A stretch of 64,000 bases of DNA from Azorinus chamasolen (Eukaryota > Mollusca > Bivalvia > Cardiida > Solecurtidae), in NCBI GenBank assembly GCA_963576725.1, contig OY755247.1, forward strand, positions 19,626,957 through 19,690,956, read 5' to 3'. The first letter of the stretch is position 1; each line of letters opens with the position of its first letter. A program made the position numbers and the translations under genes. The notes beneath the pieces were generated by a model. It ran no database searches and had not been told where the DNA came from. It worked only from the letters and a program-made list of their open reading frames with translations. This document shows positions 1 through 11,655 of the stretch, piece after piece.

Positions 1-339
1 GGCGAAGTAGTAACTTATGAGCGCCATTGAATTCAAATGGACTTAGTTACACTACTAAATATAAAAGGACTATTACAATTATGAGGCGGGTGAGCGGCTA
101 TTCAAATACAGGAGATATGGATCAGGAGGTGAACAGTGTGTACTGGATCCTGGCAACGGTAAACTACCCAGAATTCAATACTCAAAATGGCCACTGTAAA
201 CACGGAAGCTAGAATTGAATGTAAACAATTGATCATTTTACATAGAATTACACATGTCTGCAGTGATCCTATAACACGACAATTGCATAAAACGCAATGT
301 AGATAATCAAATAGATACAGATCTATTTGTAAATAATTA

Positions 340-579
340 AAACACTGGGGTGTTACAATATTCATGTAAAATGATGACGTCATCAATATAAATCACGTTA
401 ATTGTGATAATGGCAAATAGACACAGGACTATTTTAACATAGTAGAAACTGTAGAATTACATAGATCTATATAGAATCATATGCAAACAGAGCAGACCCT
501 GATCAGACGGCTCCTATAGGAGCCGTCTGATCTGGGTCTACTCTGTTTGCAAAGGCGTATTAATGGAGGAAAGGGTTAA
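340..579 (+). mobile_element. T3 MITE, left end eroded
   Basis: Right end reads GGAAAGGGTTAA (TTAA at 576-579). A 68-bp hairpin lies at 483-550 (GCAAACAGAGCAGACC... to ...CTGTTTGC) with tip GCTCCTATAGGAGC. The left terminal repeat is not recognisable. The preceding 1-339 holds no supported feature. Confidence 0.7.
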
Positions 580-629
580 TAGAGTACATTCAGTAGGAAA
601 GGGTTTAATTCATGAAAGGATTTTGAATG

Positions 630-696
630 ACAAACAGTGCAGACCCTGATCGGCGTATGAACCCGTTCTGGGTATACACTATTTACAAATGTCAGT
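630..696. repeat. degraded T-type hairpin
   Basis: ACAAACAGTGCAGACCCTGATC is faced by CTGGGTATACACTATTTACAAA, a worn hairpin of the T4/T8 kind without recognisable ends. The surrounding 580-1150 has one 81-codon ORF (840-1085) with no recognisable domain, which I do not call. Confidence 0.4.
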
Positions 697-1152
697 TCTC
701 TCGTATCCTGCAGTCAATTGGATGGGGTTCTCAACAGAATTTCAACTCTTTGAACTGTTTCAAACTTAAGCAGTAGAAATCTGGATGAAAAAAAAATGTA
801 CATCAATTTATCAATGTCACTTTCACTCGCGTTTTCAAAGTGTTCTTGTGCAAATATGTATTACAACAAATCTCATTTTCGTCTGGATGTTTCTACATGT
901 ACAAGAATTCTTTTGTCGATGTCACAGTTGAAGAAACTAATGTAGGTCCTTATCAAAGGGCTCCGAATGTTTCTAATGTGGTTCTAAGCTGTTTGCATGT
1001 GACCCCTTTTAGGGGCACTATGCACAAAAGGATAACACTTAGTGACACTCTTCCTGACCTTTGCTCCACATATGTACCTCTGTGAAAAGAGTAAACCCAG
1101 ATTAGACGACTCCTGTAGAGCTGGGTATGCTGTGTTTGCTTATGAAATAATA

Positions 1153-1345
1153 TACAGTAGACCCCCTCTAAACCGGAATTCCAGTAGAGAAGAATTTAGA
1201 AACGTTTAGGCAGATGGCTGCTTCATGCAGGGTGAAAGTCATGCAGAAAGCTCCATGACTTTCACCCTCCATGAAGCTGCCACCTGTCTCCAAAACCAAT
1301 TTTTATACCAAATTTAACGGTTTAGAGGGTTTTTATTTTACTGTA
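1153..1345. mobile_element. P3 MITE
   Basis: Starts TACAGTAGACCCCCTCTAAACC and ends GGTTTAGAGGGTTTTTATTTTACTGTA. The inner arms (GGCAGATGGCTGCTTCATGC and partner) form the P-type hairpin; the tip is shortened to GAAAGCTCCATGAC. Confidence 0.8.
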
Positions 1346-1431
1346 TTCTACAGTTTGTGTCTTGGCCAAATGTTCTGTATTCATATGCCATTATGAAAAT
1401 GCATCCATTTAATATCCATGATGTCATTGTA

Positions 1432-1668
1432 TTAACGTTTTCTTCCATTGCCTTTTCACGCATTTGCAAACCGAGTAGACCCAAATCAGACAGCAACATA
1501 GGATCCGTCTCATCAGGGTCTGCTCTGTTTACCTTTGACATGATACAGATCTAATTCTACAATTTTTGTCAACGCAAAACGTTTCCTTGAAAAAATTACA
1601 TTATAGAATTGGAGCCAATAGATACCCATGATGTCATTATTTCTTAATACATGAATACTTTAGGTAAA
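1432..1668 (-). mobile_element. T3 MITE, worn
   Basis: Contains the hairpin TTTGCAAACCGAGTAGACCC... to ...GGGTCTGCTCTGTTTAC, then the T3 flank CTAATTCTACAATTTTTGTC and CATGATGTCATTATTTCTTA. The terminal TTAACCC motifs are degraded. Confidence 0.6.
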
Positions 1669-1716
1669 TGTTTGATATTTATAGAGTAAAGGAATAATCA
1701 TTACCATTGTCAGAGT

Positions 1717-1945
1717 TTAACCCATTCCCTCATATTGACGACTTTTGACGACTCTGTAGAAGTCACTTTGTGAAACCATTGTGATAAATAGAGCATTTGC
1801 TCCTATAGGAGCAAATGCTCTATTTATCACAATGGTTTCAAACTACAAAATTCTAACATTTTCCTTTTCTCTAGTTAATGCTCCTTTTCGGTAGATTTAT
1901 TCAAAGAGGTTGTATCTAAAAATAGTCTATGAGGTAATGGGTTAA
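1717..1945 (-). mobile_element. T2 MITE, intact
   Basis: TTAACCC start and GGGTTAA end, both inside TTAA. A perfect 68-bp palindrome at 1772-1839 runs from GAAACCATTGTG to CACAATGGTTTC with tip GCTCCTATAGGAGC. Confidence 0.9.
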
Positions 1946-1979
1946 ATACTGACTGGCATAAGCATGCATCATGCATTTG

Positions 1980-2215
1980 TGGTGTCTTGGCCTAGTATAG
2001 TGGTCAAGCGTTGAACTGATAACCAGGGGCCCGGGGATCGAATCCCAGCTGGACTAGCTCGAAATTTGAGAGACGCTTTTTGTATCTCCCACTCGCACGA
2101 GGTTGCTTCTCCACCCAGTGGTTAAAATGGGTACCCGTAATGATCACTAACCTGTACTGCGGTTGCGTAATAGCGCAATATGTTAGCAGTGTTCAGTATT
2201 ACTGAAAGTAGACTA
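1980..2215 (+). repeat. tRNA-derived SINE
   Basis: A tRNA-like head has a box A-like TAGTATAGTGGTCAAGCG near 1994 and a box B-like GGGGATCGAATCCC at about 2032. It is followed by a non-tRNA body (CACCCAGTGGTTAAAATGGG...). The head is too diverged and lacks a closed acceptor stem, so it is a SINE, not a working tRNA gene. Confidence 0.65.
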
Positions 2216-2483
2216 TAACTAGACACAATCCGTTTTTATCTACAGCCTACGCAGACCTTCATATAAAGTTGTGTTTTCCTGTTGTTTGTCAGCAAGTGCT
2301 ACAGTTAACAAATTGAATTTAATAATTTTCCCCCTATCTGTCGTTTCATTAATCGCAAAAGTAAATGATTGCGAAATAAATGTCATGTTCTAAGGAATTT
2401 GAATTGATCGATTTGCTCTCAGAAATTGCTTTTCATTTGGAATTCTTCACTGCCATTGTTTTGCGCTTCTTCAAACCGATAAC

Positions 2484-2695
2484 TTAACCCTTTATCAGAT
2501 AAATGTTAAAACTTGTGACATTATGAATATATATATGTTGAATTTATATTATCGCACAATGAAGATAGAATGTTTTGGTCGTGGCAGAAATTATGGCATA
2601 TTCCATATGCAAACAGAAAATAACCTGATCAGACGGCTCCTATACGACCCGTCTGATCCGGATATACTCTGTTTGCAAATGAGTCAAAGTTCGTT
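2484..2695 (+). mobile_element. T3 MITE, worn
   Basis: Starts TTAACCCTTTATCAG at 2484 and carries the hairpin ATGCAAACAGAAAATAACC... to ...CTCTGTTTGCAAA at about 2606-2680. The right terminus is lost. Confidence 0.55.
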
Positions 2696-2931
2696 TTGAT
2701 CAGGTAGATGATAAAACTATACGTATATGAAATATATATGGTGTGCATAACATTCTCCCTAATGACCGTTTGCTTATTTTTTTTATCGTTGCTAAGTTCC
2801 GTTAGTTCGATCTTATTTCAAGTCCGTATGCTTTGAGTTTGAGGGTGACACAAGTGTCCATTTGGTCAAACACGCAATGAGTATCAAATAGAAAAATTAG
2901 AAAGGCCAAGGTGCGAACTCAAATACTAAAA

Positions 2932-3145
2932 TACAGTAAAACCTCTCTATAACGGCCACTATATTGTGTTAATTAGTTGGTGCATGTAATTAGGGCAGGT
3001 GGCTGCTTAAAACAAGGTGAAAGTAAAACAGAACGCTCCTATAGGAGCGTTCTGTTTTACTTTCACCTTGTTTTAAGCAGCCACCTGCCTTTAACACAAA
3101 ATAATTGATGTAATTTAGTGGCCGTTATAGAGAGGTTTTACTGTA
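2932..3145. mobile_element. P1 MITE, intact
   Basis: TA-flanked ends CAGTAAAACCTCTCTATAAC and its complement ending in TTTTACTGTA. The core at about 2994-3091 is a nearly perfect hairpin with 48-bp arms and tip GCTCCTATAGGAGC. Confidence 0.92.
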
Positions 3146-3151
3146 TTAGAA

Positions 3152-3246
3152 TTTCTCCACCAAATCCTGTGCTGTTAACAATCTTTAGAATCGTCTCAAA
3201 TAGACGATTCAAAAGAATGGTCACAGCATATGGTTTGGTGGAGAAA
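3152..3246. repeat. J-family hairpin
   Basis: TTTCTCCACCAAATCC pairs with GGTTTGGTGGAGAAA. The apex is AATCGTCTCAAATAGACGATT. Confidence 0.8.
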
Positions 3247-3362
3247 TAAAGAAGTTGGTCTTGAAACTATTTTAATTTACGCATCTTAATTGGATCACTA
3301 ATGCGGCTGCACCATAAGGTTTTCGCATGTTACATGTCGGCTAGTGTCTTATCTGATCCGCA

Positions 3363-3625
3363 TTAACCCGTAACAATTTTCTTCGTATAAACGCATTTTC
3401 ACGCATTTGCAAACAGAGTAGACCCAGATCAGACGGCTACTATAATAGCCGTTTGATCAGGGTCTGCTCTGTTTGCTAATGGAATTTGATACACGTAGAA
3501 CTGTTTTGTTACTTTCTAAAATGGCTGCCATGTTCCACCTTTCATATATCATTATAACTATTGTGACCATGAATATTCAGTAGGTATTGAAATTTGGAAT
3601 AAATATAGAACAGGGAAATGGTTCA
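3363..3625 (+). mobile_element. T1 MITE
   Basis: TTAACCC start, hairpin CAAACAGAGTAGACCCAG... at about 3408-3477, and T1 tail AATATTCAGTAGGTATTGAA followed by AACAGGGAAATGGTTCA, a mutated right end. Confidence 0.8.
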
Positions 3626-3828
3626 TGTGCAGGAACCGAGTATATAAAACCACGGAAACCCCAGATGAAAGGGGTTCTTGGGGGAACCCTGTGATCTGGG
3701 TATGCATATGTCGTCATACTAATCACTTTCGTCAGTGATAAAATTTGATACAAATTAATATTCAGAAAAGGAGTCATTTTTAACTATTCAACAGATTGCA
3801 GTAGAGCATGTCCTCAAAACTCAAAATA

Positions 3829-4151
3829 TACTGTTGAACCTCGATATCTCGGACTCGGATAACTCGAAACACGGGTTAACTCGAACTTAAAGTTCGGTCT
3901 TCCAAAATCTTACAATACAGAATTGTTCTAAAATGTATCACTACGCATATCTAGAAACATATTTCACAGCTAAATGCAGGTCTACAGTAATGCAGAAAGC
4001 TCCTACAGGAGCTTCCAGCATTACTATAGACCTGCATTAAGCTGTGAATTTGAGAAATCGTCCAGATTAGAAATCGGATAACTCGAACTTCCGTTACATC
4101 GAACTAATTTATATAGTCCCTTGAAGTTCGAGATATCGAAGTTCAACTTTA
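3829..4151. mobile_element. P4 MITE
   Basis: Left end CTGTTGAACCTCGATATCTCG, right end CGAGATATCGAAGTTCAACTTTA. The central hairpin has arms AATGCAGGTCTACAGTAATG and tip GCTCCTACAGGAGC. Pogo/Tigger-like terminal repeats. Confidence 0.85.
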
Positions 4152-4402
4152 CTTACCATTCCGATAGATGTTTGGAAACAATTAAACATGCTGTGTGGAG
4201 AATATAGCATTTTGCACGAGCTTTTTCTCATTCTCAAGCCTCTGAACTCGAAATCTGACAAACCAGGTCCCGATGTAATAAAACGTTTCGATTGTGTCTG
4301 GGTTGATTAGACAAACTCCGAAAAATTGAGGTACTTAAAAAATAAATCAAAATCAAAATCAAAAGTTTTAGTACCTCAGGGTCAGATATTTCGGAGGGAA
4401 GT

Positions 4403-4654
4403 ATAACACATTTACTTCATAAATATGCCTTTCTACGCCTTTGCAAAAAGAGAAGACCCAGATCAAACGGATCCTATAGGAGCCGTCTGATCAGGGTATA
4501 TGCTCCGGTTGCTTATGATATAATATAGATATAATTCTACAAATTCTGTCATGGCCAACAATTCACATGTCCTTGTGCTATTATAAAAAATAATGTAATT
4601 GCTATTAATGATGTCATTATTTCTTGCATGAATATTCATGCAGTAAAGGGATAA
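4403..4654 (-). mobile_element. T3 MITE
   Basis: Reverse T3: ATAAATATGCCTTTCTACGC, hairpin with tip GATCCTATAGGAGC, CATGGCCAACAATTCACATG, then CATGAATATTCATGCAGTAAAGGGATAA. Confidence 0.75.
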
Positions 4655-4748
4655 AACAGGAGTCATATTGGAGGAATGCCTTGAAGTTCATACCTTAGAC
4701 TATTCCTATCCTTATGTCTGAGGATTGGTTTGCAAACCCAGGACTTGT

Positions 4749-4970
4749 TTAACCCTTACTCTATAGGCTATTTTAAGACCCAACCTCTTTGAACTACCGA
4801 AAAGGAGCACTAACTAGAGAAAAGATTTTTTTAGAATTTTGTAGTTTGAAAACATTGTGATAAATAGAGCATTTGCTCCTATAGGAGCAAATGCTCTATT
4901 TATCACAATGGTTTCATAAAATGACTTTTACAGAGGCGTAGAAAGGCGTATTTATGGAGGAAATGGTTAA
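4749..4970 (+). mobile_element. T2 MITE, intact
   Basis: TTAA at both ends (4749-4752 and 4967-4970). The T2 palindrome GAAAACATTGTGATAAATAG... has tip GCTCCTATAGGAGC. The right side reads CAGAGGCGTAGAAAGGCGTA, so this copy has a T3-like right tail. Confidence 0.88.
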
Positions 4971-5525
4971 TTACATCACGACGATAGTGGTTACATTTGT
5001 CACTACTAGTATTCTCACAGCTGTTTTTCTTGATTTTCATTTAACCTCGCTGTTGTCGTTTCCATTATCGTATAGTTGCTTTCCAAGTTTTGTAGATATG
5101 ACAACAAATGTTTTCCTGTCACGGGCGGAGGCGGTAACCTGTATCTAGGGATCAATCAGCTGAAATAGTATTGTTTTCCTGATGGTCCTAAGCCAACAAG
5201 AATTAACTGGCTTCTCCTTTGGGACTGTTTATGATGCGTGATAATGTGCTGTTGATAGAAACCTCGTTCCTTTGCCATCACTCAATGTTTTACACCCGAA
5301 ATATACAAACATTACACTGACATACCGATAACGGAGTTTCCTCTTTTAATCAGTGTAGATAAATTTCGACAAATAAAATAGAATAGGACACTCAGAAATT
5401 ATAAACCGTGAATGCCAGTTAAGGCGTCTCATTGGAATAACTGCTTATGCACAATTTTAAACATTAAGTGGCCAAGGAATGTACTCATCAAAGACGTTTT
5501 AGAAACGTTGTTGCTAAATACTTTT
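4971..5525. other. no recognised feature
   Basis: AT-rich stretch with no convincing ORF, splice-bounded exon or repeat. A 64-codon ORF starting at 4954 begins inside the T2 tail and is taken as chance. Confidence 0.5.
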
Positions 5526-6110
5526 TATGCCGAAGCCGTTAGGTGACGGGGCATTAAGTTTTACCCTTGTCCGTACGTACGTCCGTCCGCCCGTCATGTA
5601 AAGTTTTCGTCAAAGATCTCTTGGCTTGTGTATGCTGAAATTAGTTGATATTTAGTATGAAGCATACTCATAGCGAGTTGTACCGTGTCTCCCCTTTTCA
5701 AGTCTGTCGTTCATCTACTTCCTGTTTGCCGACACTTTGATTGAATTTAGTGATTGTTTAATGGCAAAATTTCGTCAAGAATGTCTTGGCTTTTGTATGC
5801 TGGAATGGTTTGATAGTTGGTCAGAAGCATGATCATAACGAGCTGTATCGTGTCTCCCCTTTTCAGTTCAATCGTTCATCTACTTCCTGTTTGCCGACAC
5901 TTTTATTGAATTTTGGTGATTGTTGAGTGACACAACTTTTCGTCAAAGATTTCTTCTTGGCTTGTGAATGCTATAATGATTTGGTATTTGGTCTGAAGCA
6001 TAATCATAGTGAGTTGTACCGTGTTTCCCCTTTTCAGGTCTGTCGTTAATCTACTTCCTGTTTACCGACACTTTGATTGACATTTGATGATTGTTTGACA
6101 ACCTTCTTCC
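5526..6110. repeat. small tandem-repeat element
   Basis: Begins ATGCCGAAGCCGTTAGGTGA and CCGTACGTACGTCCGTCC. Then three imperfect copies of about 165 bp each carry CATCTACTTCCTGTTTGCCG (near 5714, 5877 and 6051). The layout resembles the larger bounded arrays at 8191 and 60479. Confidence 0.6.
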
Positions 6111-6147
6111 TGTTTATGGTTATATTATTAGTAATAAGTAATTGTAG

Positions 6148-6501
6148 TACAGTGATCTCTCATTATACCGGCATTCGTTATGATGGCACCCTTGTTATAA
6201 CGGCAGTATGCATTGAAACAAAAAATTCCGTTAAGTCTTTCAAACAACCACTGAATAAATAGCTGAAATGCCAATATTATAAGACAGGTGATCGCTGAAT
6301 GCAGAACACAAGAAGTGCAAAAAGCTTCCAAAGGGAGCTTTTCGCACTTCTTGTGTTCCGCATTAAGCGATCACCTGTTAGTACTAGTCTAAAACTTGCC
6401 ATATGGTTCCTTTCATATTTAAACTCGTTATAACGGCAGCCTCGTTATACCAGCACAATGTCTGGAAACAAACACATCCGTTGTAATGAGGGGTCACTGT
6501 A
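6148..6501. mobile_element. P6 MITE
   Basis: TA-flanked ends CAGTGATCTCTCATTATACC and TAATGAGGGGTCACTG. Inner arms AGAAGTGCAAAAAGCTTCC pair across an apex CTTCCAAAGGGAG. A pogo-like element with longer arms than P1-P5. Confidence 0.75.
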
Positions 6502-7399
6502 TATACAGAAATAACAAAATATTACCTTATAGTAAATGATTATGTTTCGCAGAGGCGACATGTATGGATCACTATCCGTTGTGCGTCGTCGTCACCAAAT
6601 TCATTTGAAGATTTCTGTCGCATATTTTTCAGGAACCACAAAATCCAGCTTCTTGATATTTGGCACTGAGCATAAGTATTGAGAATTGCATCGTTGAAGA
6701 CAGTTTCGAATCTGCAACATGTCCACTTACTGTTCGACGGAACATTTTAGATATAGAAAAACATGTCTTCATTGTAAGACTTACCACAAAGTATCAATAG
6801 TGTGTACTGTTTTATTTTCAGGTCATTAACAGAAGAATAAAACAAAATTGTGTTACCACATTATTTCCAGCCATCCTTTTTATTTGAGAATTCGGAAACA
6901 AATGTTGGAATAGACATCGTATTAATTGATAGAAATAAATCTGAACAGGGCAAACATGCAATTTTAATGCCATTTAGAAAAAACTGGCGAGGGCATCCGT
7001 GTCCCATGCGCACATTTTCTTAACTGCCATACTTATAAACTTGTCTTGTTACCCCAATGCATATAACCCTTTTTTGAAGGTTAATGTGTCAACATGTATA
7101 TATCACTTTTCTATCCCATCGCACAATGTTTGGGAAAGTGCCTTACAACATCCGTTTAAGCTTATTCATAGACCAGAAATGTAGTTCCCAGGAGTAAGAA
7201 TACTGATCTAATTTTCTAAAAAAGGCGGTTGATAATGTTCTGAATTTAGATAACCCACATATTAAAATACTCCTGAAATCCCATTGGACACATGATGTAT
7301 TACATGTATATAAAACAACCTATTTCTGCAAGTATTCAAGCAACAAACTTTGAAGAGTCGGATTTTTACTAGCAAACGGACCGGACGTGCAAAACATAA
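6502..7399. other. no recognised feature
   Basis: About 900 bp of AT-rich sequence. TCCGTTGTGCGTCGTCGTCACC near 6567 recalls the flank of small mollusc repeats, but no boundaries or coding exons can be drawn. Confidence 0.4.
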
Positions 7400-7638
7400 T
7401 TAACACTTTCCCTGTTCTATGTTTATTCCAAATTTCAGTACCTACTGAATATTCATGGACAAAAAAGTTATAATGAAATATGGAAGGTTGAACATTGTAG
7501 CCATTTTTAAAAGAAATCAAACAGATATATCAAATTCTATTGGCAAACAGAGCAGACCCTGATCAGACGGCTCCTCTGATCTGGGTCTACTCTGTTTGCA
7601 AATGCGTGAAAACACGTTTATATGAGGGAAATGGTTAA
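7400..7638 (-). mobile_element. T1 MITE, intact
   Basis: TTAA at both ends. Reads the T1 tail first (CTTTCCCTGTTCTATGTTTA), then a hairpin shortened at the tip to GACGGCTCCTCTGATC, then GCGTGAAAACACGTTTATATG. Confidence 0.85.
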
Positions 7639-7648
7639 ACATGTGCTA

Positions 7649-7857
7649 TACAGTAAAGCCTGTCTTAAACTGTCATAAAAACGAGTTCTAATTATGGATC
7701 TGTAAGGCAAGTGCTAACTTAATGCAGGTCAAAAGTAATGCATTAAGCTCCTATAGGAGCTTTTCTAAATTGAGTTTGCCCTGCATTAATCAACCACTTA
7801 CTTCTTAAGATTCCATTGTTCAGTAAAAGAATGGCCGCTTAGGACAGGTTCTGCTGC
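7649..7857. mobile_element. P2 MITE
   Basis: Starts TACAGTAAAGCCTGTCTTAAAC and ends GGCCGCTTAGGACAGGTTCTG. Central arms AATGCAGGTCAAAAGTAATGC with tip GCTCCTATAGGAGC; one arm is diverged. Confidence 0.8.
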
Positions 7858-7957
7858 ATCACTTATTCATATACATTTTACCAACCTCCAACGCAGTTAT
7901 ATCCCCTAATCGCTACGCTGAGTGACAAGGGAGATCACTGTGAGGAGTTTGACATTT

Positions 7958-8009
7958 TACAGTAAAACCTCTCTATAACGGCCACTGAATTGTGTTAATT
8001 AGTTATCCG
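7958..8009. mobile_element. P1 left-end fragment
   Basis: TACAGTAAAACCTCTCTATAACGG and the following P1 sequence, ending abruptly after AATTAGTT. Only one terminus is present. Confidence 0.65.
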
Positions 8010-8190
8010 AGACTGAACTGTATTCTGTTTGTGAATCTCTATACGCCCGTGTTCCCCACCTTGCGACTCATTTAATTCATAGTTTAAATATTAAAGAATT
8101 AAAGCTTACACGTGCTAATGAGCTTGTTTAACTTCGACATTTTGTTAAACCGGTGATAAACTCAACCTTTTTCCTCAAATAAACGTTTTT

Positions 8191-9901
8191 ATGCCCCCAA
8201 AGCTAGGCTTTGGCGGCATATAGTGATCGCACCGTGCGTGTGTGGGTGGGTGTGTGTGTGGGTGGGTGGGTGTGTGGGTGGGTGGGTGGGTGTGTGTGTG
8301 TGTGTGTGGGTGTGTGTACATTTTGTCCGGAGTATATTTCCTTTGTCACATCAGCTACGGATACCAAATTTGGTGTGTGAGTTCATCTTGGGATGGGGGA
8401 GTGTCGCGTACCATTTTCATGTCACTGTGACCTTGACCTTGACCTTTGACCTTGATTTTACAAAAAGCTTGTCCGGAGCATATCTCCTTTACCTTACCAG
8501 CTACAGATTCCAAATTTGCTGTGTGAGTTCATCTTGGGATGGCGGAGTGTCGCGTACCATTTCCAGGTCACTGTGACCTTGACCTTGACCTTTGACCTTG
8601 ATTTTAAAAAAAGCTTATGCCTTACCAGCTACAAAAAGCTTGTCCGGAGTATATCTCCTATACCTTACCAGCTAAGGATTCCAAATTTGGTTTGTGAGTT
8701 CATCTTGGGATGGAGGAGTGTCGCGTACCATTTTCAGATCACTGTGACCTTGACCATGACCTTTGACCGATTTTACAAAAAGCTTGTCCGGAGCATATCT
8801 CCTTTACCTTACCAGCTACAGATTCCAAATTTGCTGTGTGAGTTCATCTTGGGATGGCGGAGTGTCGCGTACCATTTCCAGGTCACTGTGACCTTGACCT
8901 TGACCTTTGACCTCGATTTTAAAAACCGCTTATGCCTTACCAGCTACAAAAAGCTTGTCCGGAGTATATCTCCTATTCCTTACCAGCTAAGGATTCCAAA
9001 TTTGGTGTGTGAGTTCATCTTGGGATGGAGGAGTGTCGCGTACCATTTTCAGATCACCTTGACCATGACCTTTGACCGATTTTACAAAAAGCTTGTCCGG
9101 AGCATATCTCCTTTACCTTACCAGCTACAGATTCCAAATTTGGTGTGTGAGTTCATCTTGGGATGGCGGAGTGTCATGTACCATTTCCAGGTCACTATGA
9201 CCTTAACCTTGACCTTGACCTTGACCGATTTTACAAAAAGCTTGTCCAGAGCATATCTCCTATACCTTACCAGATACGGATTCCAAATTTGGTGTGTGAG
9301 ATCACCTTCAGATGGCGGAGTGTCGCGTACCATTTTCAGGTCACTGTAACCTTGACCTTGACCTTCGACCTCGATTTTACAAAAAAGGTTGTCCAGAGAG
9401 AGAATATCTCCTATACCTACCAGCTACGGATTCCAAATTTAATGTGTGAGGGATGACGGTGTGTCGCGTACCATTTTCAGGTCACTGTGACCTTGACCTT
9501 TGACCTAGATTTTACACAAAGCTTGTCCGGAGCATTTTTCCTATACCTTACCAGCTACGGATTCCAAATTTGATTTGTGAGTTCATCTTGGGATGGCGGA
9601 GAGTCGTGTACCATTTTCAGATCACTGACCTTGACCTTGACCTTTGACCTCAATTTTACAGTCCGGAGCATATCTCCTATATCTTACCAGATACAAAAAG
9701 CTTGTCCAGAGCATATCTCCTATACCTTAAACCTTGACAATCAACCCAGGGTCCTTTTTAACGTTGAGAATGACTGTTTCTAATGTTAAGAACTGACTCC
9801 TGTGTCATTTTTAACAGCATCAAAATTTCATGTTACACCTGCATTACATTGTATTGTTTTTCCGCCAAAATGCATTTCGGTGTCAAACACTTTGGGGGCA
9901 T
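8191..9901. repeat. tandem array with terminal inverted repeats
   Basis: The 12-bp ends ATGCCCCCAAAG and CTTTGGGGGCAT enclose a GTGGGTGTGT microsatellite (8233-8320) and about nine imperfect copies of a 140-170 bp unit. Each unit holds GCTTGTCCGGAGCATATCTC, ATTCCAAATTTGGTGTGTGA, GTGTCGCGTACCATTT and a run TGACCTTGACCTTTGACC. ORFs across it (277 codons at 8516) simply repeat the unit and are not taken as protein. Looks like a non-autonomous element with an internal satellite. Confidence 0.8.
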
Positions 9902-9927
9902 TTGTCACCCGTGACGACTCTCTTGTT

Positions 9928-10150
9928 TTTAATCCTTTGTCAACAGAGTAGACCCAGGTCAGACGGCTTCTTTACGATTCCTATGAAGAGAACTTGCTAT
10001 GTTTGCTTATAAAATTATAAAAGATCTGACTATAGTTTCCACCAATGCCAAAAAACTCATGGTTACATAAATCCATTATAAAATAAATAGCTAATGTATA
10101 TTCATGACGTCATTATTTTCTACATGAATATCCAACAGGGATATGGTTAA
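9928..10150 (-). mobile_element. T3 MITE
   Basis: Worn hairpin CAACAGAGTAGACCCAGGTC..., then TTTCCACCAATGCCAAAAAA, ATTCATGACGTCATTATTTT and GGATATGGTTAA. The left terminus is lost. Confidence 0.7.
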
Positions 10151-10197
10151 TAGGAAGATGAGTGGAACGACCTTTTGGCACATGATATACAGTTAAG

Positions 10198-10395
10198 CCT
10201 CTCTATAACGGCCACTCCATTGTATTAAATAGTTGGTTATTAGGGCAGGTGACTGCTTAAAGCAAGGTGAAAGTAAAACAGAACGCTCCTATAGGAGCGT
10301 TCTGTTTTACTTTCACATTGCTTTAAGCAGTCACCTTCCTTAAACACAAAATACTTGATGTAATTAAGTAGCCTTTATAGAGAGGTTTTGCTGTA
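10198..10395. mobile_element. P1 MITE, intact
   Basis: Ends CAGTTAAGCCTCTCTATAAC and TATAGAGAGGTTTTGCTGTA with TA flanks. Long hairpin with tip GCTCCTATAGGAGC. Confidence 0.9.
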
Positions 10396-10843
10396 TTCAC
10401 TTTTTTTCTTCAGTTTGGCAATATGGAACCTTATGCTTCTTGAGCTCTTTCAATGTTGTACGTTTCATCAATAAATTACTGTTATGTATGCACTGCACCG
10501 TCTATATGTTTTACACAAAGTGCTTTTTGCAATGATAACATTTAAATACGTTGCAATTTCAGGAATTACGAAGCCTAGCTTATGATGGTGGAATTTTAAC
10601 AATGAAACGAATTTATAAGGTATATACATGTATATGTAAACCTCAATTTAATATGTAAACCTCGATTCTATTACCTGTGACCTTTCCCTCCAAGGCAGTC
10701 TCCAAGCTACGCCCGATGTCGTTTTTATTTCATTTTCTGTGTAACAATGTGTGCTTATATATATAGCCTTTAGTTTGCCACGTCAGATTTGGTACATACA
10801 TATGTGAGCAGCTCCACGAGGGATAAACATTTGTTATTTAGCA
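10396..10843. other. no recognised feature
   Basis: AT-rich, with short palindromic runs such as TATACATGTATA near 10621. No exon or MITE can be supported. Confidence 0.4.
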
Positions 10844-11011
10844 TACAGTAGAACCTGTCCTAAGCGGCCATTCATTTGTTGAACATAGAAGTGTTGAAAA
10901 GCAGGTTGTTGCTAAATGCGGAGCAAAAGTAATGCAGAAAGCTCCTGCATTAAGCTACCACTTGCTTTTCAACACTTCTATATTGCAATATTGGTAAGGT
11001 TCTACACTGTT
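10844..11011. mobile_element. P2 MITE with shortened hairpin
   Basis: CAGTAGAACCTGTCCTAAGC at the left. Arms TTGAAAAGCAGG and CTTGCTTTTCAACACTTCTA. The apical part of one arm is deleted (AGAAAGCTCCTGCATTAAGC). Confidence 0.75.
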
Positions 11012-11197
11012 CGCGGTCACCACTATCTGTAACATTTTCTTATATTTCTTCACCATCAGTATGGACCTTAATCAGAAACCTGTGAATGTGTCGTTACGAC
11101 TTGTCTGAGTCTACACTGTTTGCAAATTAACTGAGCACCTATCACGTGGTTAGATTTATTACTTACTTCTGTCTGTGTATGTTAAATGTGTCTGTCA

Positions 11198-11439
11198 TTA
11201 ACCCATTTGCTCCCAGTGGATTCTTCAATGTTTATATATTGGATTAGTCTATTTTTTATCTAAGGGATGTCTGGTCTAAATTTTCATTTTTTTTGTTTGT
11301 TTCATATTGAATTTCCTATCAGCAAACAGTGTAGACTCTGATCAGACGTCGCATTATGCGGCGTCTGATCAGAGTCTACACTGTTTGCCTACGTCCCATA
11401 TATGGGCATATACGGGAACGTGGGAGAAAAATGGGTTAA
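11198..11439 (+). mobile_element. T7 MITE, intact
   Basis: TTAA at both ends. Left TTAACCCATTTGCTCCCAG, right AAAATGGGTTAA. The hairpin CAAACAGTGTAGACTCTGATC has apex GACGTCGCATTATGCGGCGTC; its arms match without the A-A mismatch seen in other T families. Confidence 0.9.
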
Positions 11440-11587
11440 TTATTTATAATGTGAGAAAGACAGCATTCATAAAAGCGCATCAACTACACTGAATCAAAGA
11501 CGAAACTTTCATAAACTATTCTGAAAAGAAAAAAACATAAAAATCAAGGTTCATCCTTATATCTCTATTCCCGACCTGATTCGAACT

Positions 11588-11655
11588 TTCAAACAGTTTG
11601 AATCCAGATGAGACGAATGGTGAACCGATATCTCGTCATGATCTAACCTGTTTGA
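11588..11655. repeat. worn T8 hairpin
   Basis: TCAAACAGTTTGAATCCAGATG is faced by CATGATCTAACCTGTTTGAG. No terminal repeats found. Confidence 0.5.

Noticed and set aside
27..212. 61-codon ORF and a possible 47-nt exon near 110-155
   Set aside because: An AG/GT pair is present but there is no partner exon, no recognised domain and only one short reading.
840..1085. 81-codon ORF
   Set aside because: It starts without a supported ATG context and resembles no family; likely chance.
1994..2060. tRNA-like sequence with A and B boxes
   Set aside because: No closed cloverleaf; followed by SINE body.
8516..9349. 277-codon ORF in the tandem array
   Set aside because: It repeats the DNA unit, overlaps other frames of the same repeat, and has no domain or start context.
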